Shown in pieces: positions 1 to 8,638 of a DNA stretch of 64,000 nucleotides. The stretch comes from Mycolicibacillus koreensis (GTDB lineage Bacteria > Actinomycetota > Actinomycetes > Mycobacteriales > Mycobacteriaceae). Numbering within the stretch: position 1 is the stretch's first letter; every line of letters begins with the position of its first letter. Made by a program: the position numbers and the translations under genes. The notes under the pieces were generated by a model. The model was not told the origin of the DNA. It did not search any database and saw only the letters and a list, made by a program, of their open reading frames with translations. The stretch covers positions 1 to 64,000 of the forward strand of contig NZ_NCXO01000003.1 in NCBI RefSeq assembly GCF_002104795.1, read 5' to 3'.

Positions 1-1009
1 GTGTCGCGGGGGCGCCGGGCGCGGCCGGTGCCGCCGGTGCCGCGGGAGCACCCGGGGCGGGGGCCGCGGCCACCGGCGGCGGAAGCGGGCTCTGCCCACC
101 GATCGGTGCCGGTAGCGGTGCGGGCACCGGGGGCGCGGCGGTGGTGATCCCGGCCATCCCGGCCAGCCCGACCAGGCCACCGAGACCACCAATCGCCAGG
201 GTCAGCGCCGGCTGGATCAACGCCGGCGCGAACTGCAGGGCGGTGGAGAGCAGCTGGCTGGCGTGGAAGGTCACGTCGGCCAGCACCATCGGCAGGTCGG
301 TCAGCAGCGCCGACGGGTTGGTGAACAGATCGGTCACCAGCAGCTGGATGTTTTTGATCTGTTCGCCGCCGACGTCGAGCCACCAGCGCGGGTCGAGCGG
401 GCTGAGGCCGTCAGCCGGATCGTCGTGGCCGTGGCCGTGACCGTCGTCGTGGTCGGCGCCGTCGTGGTCGTGGGTGACGATGGGCGGGGCGGTGGTGCTG
501 GCCGGGGTCGCGGCCAGGGCGCCGCCGGCCACCCCGGAGTAGGTCGCCATGGTGGTGGCGGCCTGGATCCACATCCGCACGTAGTCGGCCTCGTTGACCG
601 CGATCGGAATGGTGTTGATGCCGAAGAAATTCGTGGCGACCAGCACGCCGTGCACCGCATGGTTGGCGGCCAACTCCGGAATGGTCGGCATCGTGGCCAG
701 CGCGCCGGTGTAGGCCGCCGCGGCGGTCTCCAACTGGGTGGCGGTCACCGCGCTGTCGGCGCTGACCCGGCCCAGCCAGGCCAGATACGGCAGGTGCGCG
801 GCGTGATACATCATCGCGGTGGGGCCCTCCCAGGCGCCGGCCTGCACCGCCCCGAGGGTGGCGGTCAGTTCGGTGGCGACCGCGGCGTATTCGGCGCTCA
901 GCGATGACCAGGCCCCGGCGGCGGCCAGAAGCGGCCCCGGCCCGGGGCCCGCACTCAGCGCGCTGGAGTGCGCCTCCGGCGGCAGCGCCATCCACACCGG
1001 TGCACTCAC
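1..1009 (-). CDS. PPE family protein with His/Asp-rich segment (C-terminus cut by window edge)
   Basis: PPE proteins are secreted or outer-membrane proteins, usually exported by ESX type VII systems with PE and EspG partners. Reading from a GTG at 1009, the N-terminus carries the family LPPE motif near residues 9-12 and the conserved W-E-G-P / PY..WL stretch near residues 55-75. About 175 residues of the all-helical PPE domain follow. Immediately after it, residues 180-197 (bases 419-472) hold six His and seven Asp in a metal-binding-like run. Next come a WW-containing segment, a hydrophobic Gly/Ala region and a Pro/Ala-rich tail that continues beyond base 1. At least 336 residues are present. 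The GTG is preceded by a GGGGTGAG ribosome-binding-like stretch. The gene is divergent from dlaT, and two Zur-like boxes lie 39-106 nt upstream of its start. Family assignment is certain; a zinc-linked role is inferred. Confidence 0.9.
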   Translation of the reverse strand, partial: MSAPVWMALPPEAHSSALSAGPGPGPLLAAAGAWSSLSAEYAAVATELTATLGAVQAGAWEGPTAMMYHAAHLPYLAWLGRVSADSAVTATQLETAAAAYTGALATMPTIPELAANHAVHGVLVATNFFGINTIPIAVNEADYVRMWIQAATTMATYSGVAGGALAATPASTTAPPIVTHDHDGADHDDGHGHGHDDPADGLSPLDPRWWLDVGGEQIKNIQLLVTDLFTNPSALLTDLPMVLADVTFHASQLLSTALQFAPALIQPALTLAIGGLGGLVGLAGMAGITTAAPPVPAPLPAPIGGQSPLPPPVAAAPAPGAPAAPAAPAAPGAPAT

Positions 1010-1047
1010 CCGCTCACCCCCTGACCACTCGGACCGCTACCTGCGAA

Positions 1048-1062
1048 TGACAACCATTGCCA
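1048..1062 (-). promoter_or_regulatory. Second, weaker Zur-like box upstream of the PPE gene
   Basis: TGACAACCATTGCCA resembles the mycobacterial Zur (FurB) core TGAAAATnnTTTTCA. It sits in a 26-nt stretch (1044-1069) matching 21 of 26 positions of the stretch around the stronger box (1097-1122), including identical flanks CGAATGA and CAACAACGT. It lies about 40 nt before the PPE start, where a promoter would be expected. Confidence 0.5.
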
Positions 1063-1100
1063 ACAACGTCGTCTAGACAGTAACCCCAAACCGGCTCGAA

Positions 1101-1115
1101 TGAAAATCGTTTTCA
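1101..1115. promoter_or_regulatory. Zur (FurB)-type palindromic operator
   Basis: TGAAAATCGTTTTCA is a perfect 6-3-6 inverted repeat matching the zinc uptake regulator box known from mycobacteria and other actinobacteria. It lies between the divergent PPE gene (start 1009) and dlaT (start 1294). The distance and the known Zur control of several PE/PPE and ESX-3 genes favour the PPE gene as target. No protein-DNA evidence is available here. Confidence 0.65.
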
Positions 1116-1293
1116 ACAACGTGTCGCGGGTCGTTTCCCCCCGCCCCGGTCGGCCGTCCCCCAGTGAGCGTCGATTTCGCCGCAGTGACAGGATGGTTAG
1201 GACAATCGACCTCAGATGCCGCCTCGCCTCCGGGTGCTGTGGTAAGCCAGAGATCGACCCGTGTTCAGCTGACCGATCGAGGAGTCGACACCG

Positions 1294-3081
1294 ATGCCCT
1301 TCTCCGTCCAGATGCCGGCACTCGGCGAGAGCGTCACCGAGGGCACCGTCACCCGCTGGCTCAAGCAGGAGGGCGACACGGTCGAAGTCGATGAGCCGCT
1401 GCTCGAGGTCTCCACCGACAAGGTCGACACCGAGATCCCGTCCCCGGCTGCGGGCGTGCTCAGCCGGATCGTCGCCCAGGAGGACGACACCGTCGAGGTC
1501 GGCGGGACACTGGCCGAGATCAGCGATTCCGCCGAGGATTCCGGCGACTCCGGGGATGCCGCCGGTGGTTCCGATTCCACCGACGAGCAGCCCGCCGCGC
1601 AACCCGAACAGCCCGCCGCGCAACCCGAGCAGCCCGCCGCCGAGGAGCCTTCACCGGCGCCCGAGCAGCAGTCGTCGGCGCCGGCCGGTGGCGGTGAGGG
1701 CCAGGTGGTCCGGATGCCGGAGTTGGGCGAGTCGGTGACCGAGGGCACCGTGACCCGCTGGCTCAAGAAGGTCGGCGACTCGGTGCAGGTCGACGAGGCG
1801 CTCGTGGAGGTCTCCACCGACAAGGTCGACACCGAGATCCCCTCCCCGATCGCCGGGGTGCTGGTCGCGATCACTGCCGAGGAGGACGACACCGTCGAGG
1901 TCGGTGGCGAACTGGCCCGCATCGGTTCGGCCGACAGTGCCGCGGCCGCCCCGGCCGAGCCCAAGTCCGAGCCGAAACCCGAACCCAAGCCCGAACCCAA
2001 GCCGGCCCCGGAGCCGGAGCCTGAGGCGAAACCGGAGCCTGAGGCGAAGACGGAGACCCAGCCGGAGCCCCAGCGCACGCCGAAACCGGAGCCCTCCGCG
2101 GCCGGCAGCGCGTCCGGCGGCGGCACCCCCTATGTCACGCCACTGGTGCGCAAGCTCGCCAACGACCACGACGTGGATCTGTCCCAGGTCACCGGCACCG
2201 GGGTCGGTGGGCGCATCCGCAAACAGGATGTCCTCGACGCGGCGGAGAAGCGCAAGGCCGCGGAGAAGCCGGCGCAGCCGGCCGGTGCCCCGGCGCAGCC
2301 GGCCGCCCAGCCGTCGGCCGCCCCGGCGGCGCCGAAACCCGCACCCGCGCTGGCCAATCTGCGCGGCACCACCAAGAAGGCCAACCGGATCCGGCAGATC
2401 ACCGCCAAAAAGACTCGGGAATCGTTGCAGGCCACCGCGCAACTCACCCAGACCCACGAGGTCGACATGACCCGGGTGGTGGCGCTGCGGGCCCGCGCCA
2501 AAGCGGAGTTCGCCGAGCGGGAGGGCGTGAACCTGACGTTCCTGCCGTTCATCGCCCGGGCGGTGATCGACGGCCTCAAGGCCCACCCCAACGTCAATGC
2601 CAGCTACAACGAGGACGCCGGGGAGATCACCTACTACGACGCCGAGCACCTCGGCATCGCGGTGGACACCGAGCAGGGCCTGCTCTCACCGGTGATCCAC
2701 AACGCCGGCGACCTGTCGCTGGCCGGACTGGCCCGCGCGATCGCCGACATCGCTGCACGTGCGCGCTCCAGTGACCTGCGCCCCGACGAATTGTCCGGCG
2801 GGACGTTCACGATCACCAACATCGGCAGCCAGGGCGCCCTGATGGACACCCCGATCCTGGTGCCGCCGCAGGCCGCCATGCTCGGCACCGGCGCCATCGT
2901 CAAGCGGCCCCGGGTGATCGTCGACGACTCCGGCAACGAGTCGATCGGTGTGCGCTCGATCTGCTACCTGCCGCTGACCTACGACCACCGCCTCATCGAC
3001 GGCGCCGACGCAGGACGTTTCCTGACCACCGTCAAGCATCGGCTCGAAGAGGGGGCCTTCGACGCCGACCTGGGGCTGTAG
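1294..3081 (+). CDS. dlaT: Dihydrolipoamide acyltransferase, E2 of pyruvate dehydrogenase
   Basis: Transfers acetyl groups from AceE to CoA through swinging lipoyl arms. In M. tuberculosis the same protein also serves in the AhpC/AhpD/Lpd peroxidase system and branched-chain ketoacid dehydrogenase. The 595-residue product has two lipoyl domains (about residues 1-80 and 140-215), each with the lipoylation motif [12 protein letters not shown]. Acidic Ala/Pro and then Glu-Pro-Lys-rich linkers follow. The peripheral subunit-binding domain starts near residue 275 (TPLVRKLA...[11 protein letters not shown]), and the catalytic domain ends with the YDHRLIDG active-site motif. It is somewhat longer than the 553-residue M. 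tuberculosis protein, mainly in the linkers. GAGGAGT lies upstream of the ATG. The genes that lipoylate it (lipB, lipA) follow downstream on the same strand. Confidence 0.96.
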   Translation: MPFSVQMPALGESVTEGTVTRWLKQEGDTVEVDEPLLEVSTDKVDTEIPSPAAGVLSRIVAQEDDTVEVGGTLAEISDSAEDSGDSGDAAGGSDSTDEQPAAQPEQPAAQPEQPAAEEPSPAPEQQSSAPAGGGEGQVVRMPELGESVTEGTVTRWLKKVGDSVQVDEALVEVSTDKVDTEIPSPIAGVLVAITAEEDDTVEVGGELARIGSADSAAAAPAEPKSEPKPEPKPEPKPAPEPEPEAKPEPEAKTETQPEPQRTPKPEPSAAGSASGGGTPYVTPLVRKLANDHDVDLSQVTGTGVGGRIRKQDVLDAAEKRKAAEKPAQPAGAPAQPAAQPSAAPAAPKPAPALANLRGTTKKANRIRQITAKKTRESLQATAQLTQTHEVDMTRVVALRARAKAEFAEREGVNLTFLPFIARAVIDGLKAHPNVNASYNEDAGEITYYDAEHLGIAVDTEQGLLSPVIHNAGDLSLAGLARAIADIAARARSSDLRPDELSGGTFTITNIGSQGALMDTPILVPPQAAMLGTGAIVKRPRVIVDDSGNESIGVRSICYLPLTYDHRLIDGADAGRFLTTVKHRLEEGAFDADLGL

Positions 3082-3096
3082 GAAGGCGCGCCAGCT

Positions 3097-4008
3097 GTGA
3101 CCGAAGCCGTCATCGCAGTCGCCGGCTCCTCCGGGCTGATCGGCTCAGCGCTGGTGGCAGCGCTGCGCGCCGCCGAACATCAGGTGGTGCGTATCGTGCG
3201 TCGCACCCCGGTCAACGCCGACGAGCTGTACTGGAATCCCGACAGCGGCGACTTCGACGCCCGCGCCCTCAACGGCGTCGATGCGGTGGTGAACCTCTGC
3301 GGGATCAACATCGCCAAACGCCGCTGGTCGGGTGCGTTCAAACAGCAACTGCGCGACAGCCGCATCACCCCCACCGAAGTGCTGTCCACCGCCGTCGCCG
3401 AATCCGACGTCGGGTTGATGGTCAACGCCAGCGCGATCGGTTTCTACGGCGACACCCGTAACCGAGCCGTCGACGAAACCGCTCCCGCCGGAACGGGTTT
3501 CCTCGCTCAGCTCTGCGAGGACTGGGAGGCGGCCACCGCGCCGGCCAGCGCGGCGGGGGCACGGGTGGTGCTGGCTCGCACCGGCTTGGTGCTCGCCCCG
3601 TCGGGTGGGGCGCTGGGCCGGTTACGCCCGGTGTTCGCCGTCGGCGCCGGCGCCCGACTCGGCAACGGCCACCAGTACATGTCCTGGATCAGCCTGGAGG
3701 ACCAGATCCGGGCCCTGATGTTCACGCTGTCACAGGCGGACCTGGCCGGTCCGGTCAACCTCACCGGGCCCGCCCCGGTGACCAATGCGGAGTTCACCGC
3801 CGCCCTCGGGCGTGCGGTACACCGCACACCGCGGCTGATGCTGCCCGGCTTCGCGGTACGCGCCGCCATCGGAGAGTTCGCCGACGAAGGGCTGCTGGTC
3901 GGTCAGCGCGTCATCCCGGCCGCGCTGGAGCGAGCCGGATTCCGGTTCCATCACCAAACCATCGGCGAGGCTCTCGGCTACGCCACCGCCGCTGCGGCCG
4001 CCCTCTGA
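3097..4008 (+). CDS. TIGR01777-family NAD(P)-dependent epimerase-like protein (Rv2216 type)
   Basis: A 303-residue extended SDR-fold protein. The N-terminal [15 protein letters not shown] is the Rossmann GxxGxxG nucleotide-binding loop, and [11 protein letters not shown] is typical of the YfcH/TIGR01777 sugar-epimerase-like family. A C-terminal DUF1731-like segment ([20 protein letters not shown]...) completes the architecture. The GTG start lies 15 nt after dlaT, suggesting cotranscription. The family substrate is unknown, so a role in lipoate metabolism is only suggested by position between dlaT and lipB. Confidence 0.9.
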   Translation: MTEAVIAVAGSSGLIGSALVAALRAAEHQVVRIVRRTPVNADELYWNPDSGDFDARALNGVDAVVNLCGINIAKRRWSGAFKQQLRDSRITPTEVLSTAVAESDVGLMVNASAIGFYGDTRNRAVDETAPAGTGFLAQLCEDWEAATAPASAAGARVVLARTGLVLAPSGGALGRLRPVFAVGAGARLGNGHQYMSWISLEDQIRALMFTLSQADLAGPVNLTGPAPVTNAEFTAALGRAVHRTPRLMLPGFAVRAAIGEFADEGLLVGQRVIPAALERAGFRFHHQTIGEALGYATAAAAAL

Positions 4009-4014
4009 CCACGG

Positions 4015-4020
4015 TAGCGT
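4015..4020 (+). promoter_or_regulatory. -10 element for leaderless lipB
   Basis: TAGCGT lies 7 nt before the lipB ATG, the spacing expected if transcription starts at the A of ATG. No Shine-Dalgarno sequence is visible. Confidence 0.55.
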
Positions 4021-4027
4021 CGCCGCT

Positions 4028-4693
4028 ATGGGTGCATCGATCCGCTCTGCCGACACCGCCGTCGCCGTCCGCCATCTCGACTCCATCGACTACACCGATG
4101 CCTGGGAGCTGCAGCGCGAGATCGCCGAGGCGCGAGGCGCCGGAGGCCCCGACACGCTGCTGCTGTTGGAGCACCCGCCGGTCTACACCGCCGGGCGGCG
4201 CACCCTCGAGCACGAACGCCCCGTCGACGGTGTTCCGGTGATCGACACCGACCGGGGCGGCAAGATCACCTGGCATGGGCCCGGCCAGCTGGTCGGCTAC
4301 CCGATCATCGGGCTGGCTGAACCCCTCGACGTGGTCAATTACGTTCGGCGCCTTGAGGAATCACTGATCGCGGTCTGCCACGATCTGGGGTTGCACACCG
4401 TGCGGGTCGACGGCCGTTCCGGGGTGTGGTGCCCGCCAGGGCCGGCGGGGCCGGCCCGCAAGATCGCGGCGATCGGGGTGCGGGTGGCACGGGCGACCAC
4501 CCTGCACGGGTTCGCGCTGAACTGCGACTGCGACCTGGGCGCCTACGGCTCGATCGTGCCGTGCGGGATCACCGACGCCGGGGTGACGTCACTGTCGGCG
4601 GAGCTGGGTCGGCGGGTCAAGGTCGCCGAGGTCCGCGAGCAGGTTGCCGCCGCGGTGCTCGCCGCCCTCGACGGAGCCTTGGCGCTGAGCTGA
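4028..4693 (+). CDS. lipB: Octanoyl-[ACP]:protein N-octanoyltransferase
   Basis: Moves octanoate from octanoyl-ACP to the lipoyl lysine of E2/GcvH domains, the first step of de novo lipoate attachment. The 221-residue protein has the family features: a [14 protein letters not shown] loop, [18 protein letters not shown], and a KIAAIGVRV segment that supplies the active-site Lys. A C-terminal G-x-x-x-C-G-I segment ([15 protein letters not shown]) contains the catalytic Cys. Length is normal. The next gene, lipA, performs sulfur insertion. Confidence 0.96.
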   Translation: MGASIRSADTAVAVRHLDSIDYTDAWELQREIAEARGAGGPDTLLLLEHPPVYTAGRRTLEHERPVDGVPVIDTDRGGKITWHGPGQLVGYPIIGLAEPLDVVNYVRRLEESLIAVCHDLGLHTVRVDGRSGVWCPPGPAGPARKIAAIGVRVARATTLHGFALNCDCDLGAYGSIVPCGITDAGVTSLSAELGRRVKVAEVREQVAAAVLAALDGALALS

Positions 4694-4730
4694 CAGCCGC
4701 AGGGGGCGGCCCCGGCCGACAGCGCTGGCG

Positions 4731-4736
4731 TAGCAT
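4731..4736 (+). promoter_or_regulatory. -10 element for leaderless lipA
   Basis: TAGCAT ends 7 nt before the GTG at 4744. This supports that start over the longer open frame that reaches back into lipB. Confidence 0.5.
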
Positions 4737-4743
4737 CGCAGTC

Positions 4744-5682
4744 GTGAGTGTCGCTCCGGAAGGTCGCAAGTTACTCCGCCTGGAAGCACGCAACGCGCAA
4801 ACCCCCATCGAACGCAAACCCGAGTGGATCAAGACCCGCGCCAAGATGGGCCCTAACTACACCGAGCTCAAGGGCTTGGTGCGCCGGGAAGGTCTGCACA
4901 CGGTGTGCGAGGAGGCCGGCTGCCCCAACATCTACGAATGTTGGGAGGACCGCGAGGCCACGTTCCTCATCGGCGGCGAGGTGTGCACCCGGCGCTGCGC
5001 GTTCTGCCTGATCGATTCGGGGCGACCGCAGAAGCTGGACCGCGACGAGCCCCGCCGCGTCGCCGAGAGCGTGCAGGCGATGGGGTTGCGCTACTCGACG
5101 GTGACCGGGGTGACCCGCGACGACCTGCCCGATGAGGGCGCCTGGCTCTACGCCGAGACGGTGCGCGCGATCAAGGCGCTCAACCCCGGCACCGGCGTGG
5201 AGCTGCTGATCCCCGACTTCAGCGGCAAGCCGGACCTGCTCACCGAGGTGTTCGAGTCCCGCCCGGAGGTGCTGGCCCACAATGTGGAGACGGTGCCGCG
5301 CATCTTCAAGATCATCCGCCCGGCGTTCAACTACCAGCGCAGCCTCGACGTGCTGACCCAGGCGCGCGACTTCGGCCTGGTCACCAAGAGCAACCTGATC
5401 CTGGGCATGGGCGAGACCCCCGAGGAGATCCGTGCGGCGCTCCGCGACCTGCACGAGGCGGGCGCAGAGCTGGTGACCATCACCCAATACCTGCGGCCCT
5501 CCGAGCGCCACCACCCGATCGACCGGTGGGTCAAGCCCGATGAGTTCGTCGAGCACGCCCGCTACGCCGAGGAGCTGGGATTCGCCGGGGTGATGTCGGG
5601 GCCGCTGGTGCGCTCGTCGTACCGCGCGGGGCGGCTCTACGCCCAGGCCATGGAGCGACGGGCCGCAGCACAGACGCGCTGA
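4744..5682 (+). CDS. lipA: Lipoyl synthase (radical SAM)
   Basis: Inserts two sulfur atoms into protein-bound octanoate. Both [4Fe-4S] clusters are represented. The auxiliary cluster motif is CX4CX5C ([15 protein letters not shown]) and the radical-SAM motif is CX3CX2C ([12 protein letters not shown]). A C-terminal [10 protein letters not shown] motif provides the conserved Arg-Ser-Ser-Tyr that ligates the auxiliary cluster. The 312-residue length from the GTG at 4744 is standard. The frame stays open upstream into lipB, but that part is unrelated. The gene follows lipB by 50 nt. Confidence 0.96.
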   Translation: MSVAPEGRKLLRLEARNAQTPIERKPEWIKTRAKMGPNYTELKGLVRREGLHTVCEEAGCPNIYECWEDREATFLIGGEVCTRRCAFCLIDSGRPQKLDRDEPRRVAESVQAMGLRYSTVTGVTRDDLPDEGAWLYAETVRAIKALNPGTGVELLIPDFSGKPDLLTEVFESRPEVLAHNVETVPRIFKIIRPAFNYQRSLDVLTQARDFGLVTKSNLILGMGETPEEIRAALRDLHEAGAELVTITQYLRPSERHHPIDRWVKPDEFVEHARYAEELGFAGVMSGPLVRSSYRAGRLYAQAMERRAAAQTR

Positions 5683-5703
5683 GGGGCCCCCGCCGTCGGT
5701 GGC

Positions 5704-5709
5704 TATCCT
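5704..5709 (+). promoter_or_regulatory. -10 element for the DUF4191 gene
   Basis: TATCCT lies 8 nt before the ATG at 5718, favouring the ATG over the in-frame TTG at 5709. Confidence 0.45.
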
Positions 5710-5717
5710 TGGTCACT

Positions 5718-6470
5718 ATGGCAAAACGTCGCACCGCCACCGAATCGAAGGCCGCCCGCGCCGAGGCGAAAGCCGCCCGCAAGGCCGCCTCCCGGCAGCG
5801 CCGCAGCCAGCTGTGGCAGGCCTTCAACATGCAGCGCAAGGAGGACAAGCGGCTGCTGCCGTACATGATCGGCGCGTTCGTGCTGATCGTGGCGGCCTCG
5901 GTGGCCATGGGGCTCTCCGGTGGGATGTTCACCAAGGTGACGATGATCCCGCTCGGGGTGGTGCTCGGGGCGTTGGTGGCGTTCATCATCTTCGGCCGGC
6001 GCGCCCAGAAGTCGGTGTATCAGAAGGCCGACGGGCAGGCCGGTGCGGCGGCCTGGGCGCTGGATAACCTGCGCGGCAAGTGGCGGGTCACGCAGAGCGT
6101 CGCCGCCACCGGCCACTTCGACGCGGTGCACCGGGTGCTCGGGCGTCCGGGGGTGATCCTGGTCGGTGAGGGTTCGGCGAGCCGGGTGAAGCCGCTGCTG
6201 GCTCAGGAGAAGAAACGCACCGCCCGCCTGGTCGGCGACACCCCCATCTACGACATCGTGGTCGGCAACGGCGACGGTGAGGTCCCGCTGGCGAAGCTGG
6301 AGCGTCACCTCAACAAGCTGCCCGCCAACATCGGGGTCAAGCAGATGGACGCGCTGGAGGCGCGGATGGCCGCGCTGGGCTCACGGATGGGCCCGGCCGC
6401 GATGCCGAAGGGGCCGCTGCCGCCCGGGGCGAAGATGCGCGGGGTGCAGCGCACCGTGCGGCGCCGCTGA
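5718..6470 (+). CDS. DUF4191 membrane protein (Rv2219 type)
   Basis: A 250-residue conserved actinobacterial protein of unknown function. The first 45 residues are strongly basic (KAAR/EAKAARKAASRQRR). Two closely spaced membrane helices follow (about residues 53-75 and 80-100), then a soluble C-terminal domain of about 140 residues. ATG at 5718 gives the same length as M. tuberculosis Rv2219. It sits 35 nt after lipA on the same strand and may be cotranscribed with the lipoate genes. Confidence 0.88.
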   Translation: MAKRRTATESKAARAEAKAARKAASRQRRSQLWQAFNMQRKEDKRLLPYMIGAFVLIVAASVAMGLSGGMFTKVTMIPLGVVLGALVAFIIFGRRAQKSVYQKADGQAGAAAWALDNLRGKWRVTQSVAATGHFDAVHRVLGRPGVILVGEGSASRVKPLLAQEKKRTARLVGDTPIYDIVVGNGDGEVPLAKLERHLNKLPANIGVKQMDALEARMAALGSRMGPAAMPKGPLPPGAKMRGVQRTVRRR

Positions 6471-6479
6471 CCACGCCGG

Positions 6480-6944
6480 TCAGCGGCGCACCACCGCGGT
6501 GCCGGTGAGCCGGTCCTGAAAACCCCGGCCGTCGCCGTCGGTGAACAACGCCGGCACCACCAGCGCGATCAGCAGGCCACGGCCGACCGCGCGGCCGAGT
6601 CCGACGTGCTCACGGACGTCGACTGACGCCACCCGCAGGCGCAGCGCGAATTGTCCCGGCGAGAACCCGTAGAGCCGCACCGACACCGCGCCGAGCACCA
6701 GCCAGACCACAAGGATCGCCAACGACAACTGCGACTCGGAGAGCCAACCGAACGTCATCACCAACGCGGCCAACCCGTAGGCGATCAGCCAGTCGACGAG
6801 CAGCGCCGCCGCCCGCCGGCCCAGTCCGGCCAGCGACCCCGGCCCCCGCTCGGGCAGCCCCAGCGACCGGCCGGGATAGCTGTCGGGATCCTCCGGACCG
6901 GCCGCACCGGGGCCGGACAGCCACGATGAGCCCATGTGCGTCAT
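6480..6944 (-). CDS. RDD family membrane protein
   Basis: A 154-residue protein with the RDD signature: GRRAAALLVDWLIAYGL in the first helix, SPGQFALRLRVASVD between helices, and FQDRLTGTAVV at the C-terminus. It has three hydrophobic segments. A TACTGT -10 hexamer lies 6 nt before the first ATG and supports this start over the internal Met at residue 4. It is convergent with the DUF4191 gene and divergent from glnA1. RDD proteins are poorly characterised; some are ion antiporters. Confidence 0.85.
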   Translation of the reverse strand: MTHMGSSWLSGPGAAGPEDPDSYPGRSLGLPERGPGSLAGLGRRAAALLVDWLIAYGLAALVMTFGWLSESQLSLAILVVWLVLGAVSVRLYGFSPGQFALRLRVASVDVREHVGLGRAVGRGLLIALVVPALFTDGDGRGFQDRLTGTAVVRR

Positions 6945-6950
6945 GGCCCC

Positions 6951-6956
6951 ACAGTA
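6951..6956 (-). promoter_or_regulatory. -10 element for the RDD gene
   Basis: On the minus strand TACTGT is followed after 6 nt by the ATG at 6944, consistent with a leaderless transcript. Confidence 0.5.
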
Positions 6957-7002
6957 GGCTGCTTGAGTGCTCGTCCCCCAATCACGCCCGGCAGTCCCGG
7001 CC

Positions 7003-7040
7003 GTAACGTCGGCGAAACACTCGGGTAAACGTCGAGAAAT
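7003..7040 (+). promoter_or_regulatory. Double GlnR box upstream of glnA1
   Basis: Four 5-mers at exact 6-nt spacing: GTAAC (7003-7007), GAAAC (7014-7018), GTAAA (7025-7029) and GAAAT (7036-7040). This is the a1-b1-a2-b2 arrangement of the actinobacterial nitrogen regulator GlnR (gTnAC-n6-GaAAC repeated). It ends where the TATGCT hexamer starts, 51 nt before glnA1, so glnA1 is very likely under direct GlnR control. Confidence 0.82.
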
Positions 7041-7045
7041 ATGCT
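7040..7045 (+). promoter_or_regulatory. Probable -10 element of the glnA1 promoter
   Basis: TATGCT is a good SigA-type -10. The GlnR box immediately upstream would occupy the -35 region, consistent with activator-dependent transcription. It leaves a leader of roughly 35-40 nt containing AAGGAG. Confidence 0.5.
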
Positions 7046-7090
7046 CTTCATAGCGTCAGCGCGGTTACTCAGGTAAGGAGACCGAATTCC

Positions 7091-8527
7091 GTGACCGATA
7101 AAACGGCGGACGACATCGCCAAACTCATCGCCGACGAATCCGTCGAGTACGTCGACATTCGGTTCTGCGACCTCCCCGGCACCATGCAGCACTTCTCGAT
7201 CCCGGCCTCCGCGCTCGACGACGCCGTGTTCACCGACGGGTTGGCCTTCGACGGGTCCTCGATCCGCGGATTCCAGTCGATCCACGAGTCGGACATGATC
7301 CTGCTGCCCGACCCCAACACCGCCCTGATCGACCCGTTCCGGGCCGCCACCACGCTGAACCTCAACTTCTTCGTGCACGACCCGTTCACCCGGGAGCCCT
7401 ACTCGCGTGACCCGCGCAACGTGGCACGCAAGGCGGAGAAGTATCTCGCCAGCACCGGGATCGCCGACACGGCGTTCTTCGGAGCGGAAGCCGAGTTCTA
7501 CATCTTCGACTCGGTGGCGTTCGACTCACAGACCAACGGCTCGTTCTACCAGGTCGACTCGCGGTCGGGCTGGTGGAACACCGGAGCGCGCACCGAAGCT
7601 GACGGCGGCCCGAACCTGGGCTACAAAACCCGTCCCAAGGGCGGGTACTTCCCGGTCGCACCCAACGATCAGTACGTGGATCTGCGCGACGAGATGAGTA
7701 CCGCGTTGATCAACAGCGGCTTCACCCTGGAGCGCGGCCACCATGAGGTCGGCAGCGGCGGCCAGGCGGAGATCAACTACAAGTTCAACACGTTGCTGCA
7801 CGCCGCCGACGACCTGATGCTGTTCAAATACCTCATCAAGAACGTCGCCTGGCGGGCCGGGAAAACGGTCACGTTCATGCCCAAACCGCTGGTCGGCGAC
7901 AACGGCTCGGGGATGCACGCCCACCAGTCGCTGTGGAAGAACGGCGAACCGCTCTTCTACGACGAGGCCGGTTATGCGGGACTGTCGGATTTGGCACGGC
8001 ACTACATCGGCGGGATCTTGCATCACGCACCGAGCCTGCTGGCGTTCACCAACCCGACCATCAACTCCTACAAGCGTCTGGTTCCCGGCTACGAGGCACC
8101 GATCAACTTGGTCTACAGCCAGCGCAACCGGTCGGCGTGTGTGCGCATCCCGATCACCGGCAACAACCCCAAGGCCAAGCGGATGGAGTTCCGCTGCCCG
8201 GATTCCTCGGGCAACCCCTACCTGGCGTTCGCGGCGATGATGCTGGCCGGCATTGACGGGATCAAGAACAAGATCGAGCCGATGGCCCCGATCGACAAGG
8301 ACCTCTACGAGCTGCCTCCGGATGAGGCCGCCGATATCCCGCAGGCACCCACCCAGCTGTCGGCGGTGATAGACCGGCTCGAATCCGATCACGAATACCT
8401 CACCGAGGGCGGTGTTTTCACCGAGGACCTGATCGAGACCTGGATCCGCTACAAGCGCACCCAGGAGATCGACCCGGTCAACCTGCGCCCCCACCCCTAC
8501 GAGTTCGCGCTCTACTACGATTGCTAG
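7091..8527 (+). CDS. glnA1: Glutamine synthetase type I-beta
   Basis: ATP-dependent condensation of ammonia with glutamate; a dodecameric cytosolic enzyme that pathogenic mycobacteria also export. The 478-residue product has the beta-grasp segment [16 protein letters not shown] near residues 55-70 and catalytic signatures [24 protein letters not shown] and [19 protein letters not shown]. The adenylylation loop [11 protein letters not shown] places the regulatory Tyr near residue 405, so it should be a GlnE target; glnE lies downstream on the opposite strand. The GTG start is preceded by AAGGAG about 10 nt upstream. Length equals that of M. tuberculosis GlnA1. Confidence 0.97.
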   Translation: MTDKTADDIAKLIADESVEYVDIRFCDLPGTMQHFSIPASALDDAVFTDGLAFDGSSIRGFQSIHESDMILLPDPNTALIDPFRAATTLNLNFFVHDPFTREPYSRDPRNVARKAEKYLASTGIADTAFFGAEAEFYIFDSVAFDSQTNGSFYQVDSRSGWWNTGARTEADGGPNLGYKTRPKGGYFPVAPNDQYVDLRDEMSTALINSGFTLERGHHEVGSGGQAEINYKFNTLLHAADDLMLFKYLIKNVAWRAGKTVTFMPKPLVGDNGSGMHAHQSLWKNGEPLFYDEAGYAGLSDLARHYIGGILHHAPSLLAFTNPTINSYKRLVPGYEAPINLVYSQRNRSACVRIPITGNNPKAKRMEFRCPDSSGNPYLAFAAMMLAGIDGIKNKIEPMAPIDKDLYELPPDEAADIPQAPTQLSAVIDRLESDHEYLTEGGVFTEDLIETWIRYKRTQEIDPVNLRPHPYEFALYYDC

Positions 8528-8565
8528 TAGAGCCCCCAGCCCGATGCCGAAAGCCGCGGTGCCGA

Positions 8566-8638
8566 CTGACATCGACGGCCCAGCGGACATACGGGGTCAT
8601 ATACGCGGGTGTATGTCCGCTCAGACATCGATCTCAGT
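8566..8638. repeat. Interspersed palindromic element, copy 1
   Basis: A 73-nt interrupted palindrome. The left arm begins CTGACATCGACGG and the right arm ends ATCGATCTCAG; 22 of 27 arm positions pair, including an 11-bp perfect inner stretch AGCGGACATAC / GTATGTCCGCT. It is clearly related to the element at 46855-46928. It lies between convergent glnA1 and the DUF559 gene, and its right arm encodes the last residues and stop codon of the DUF559 protein. It may act as a bidirectional terminator or be a non-autonomous mobile element. Confidence 0.75.

Noticed and set aside
1..995. Open frames on both strands overlapping the PPE gene
   Set aside because: Arg/Gly/Pro/Ser-rich shadows; only the frame from 1009 on the minus strand has PPE motifs.
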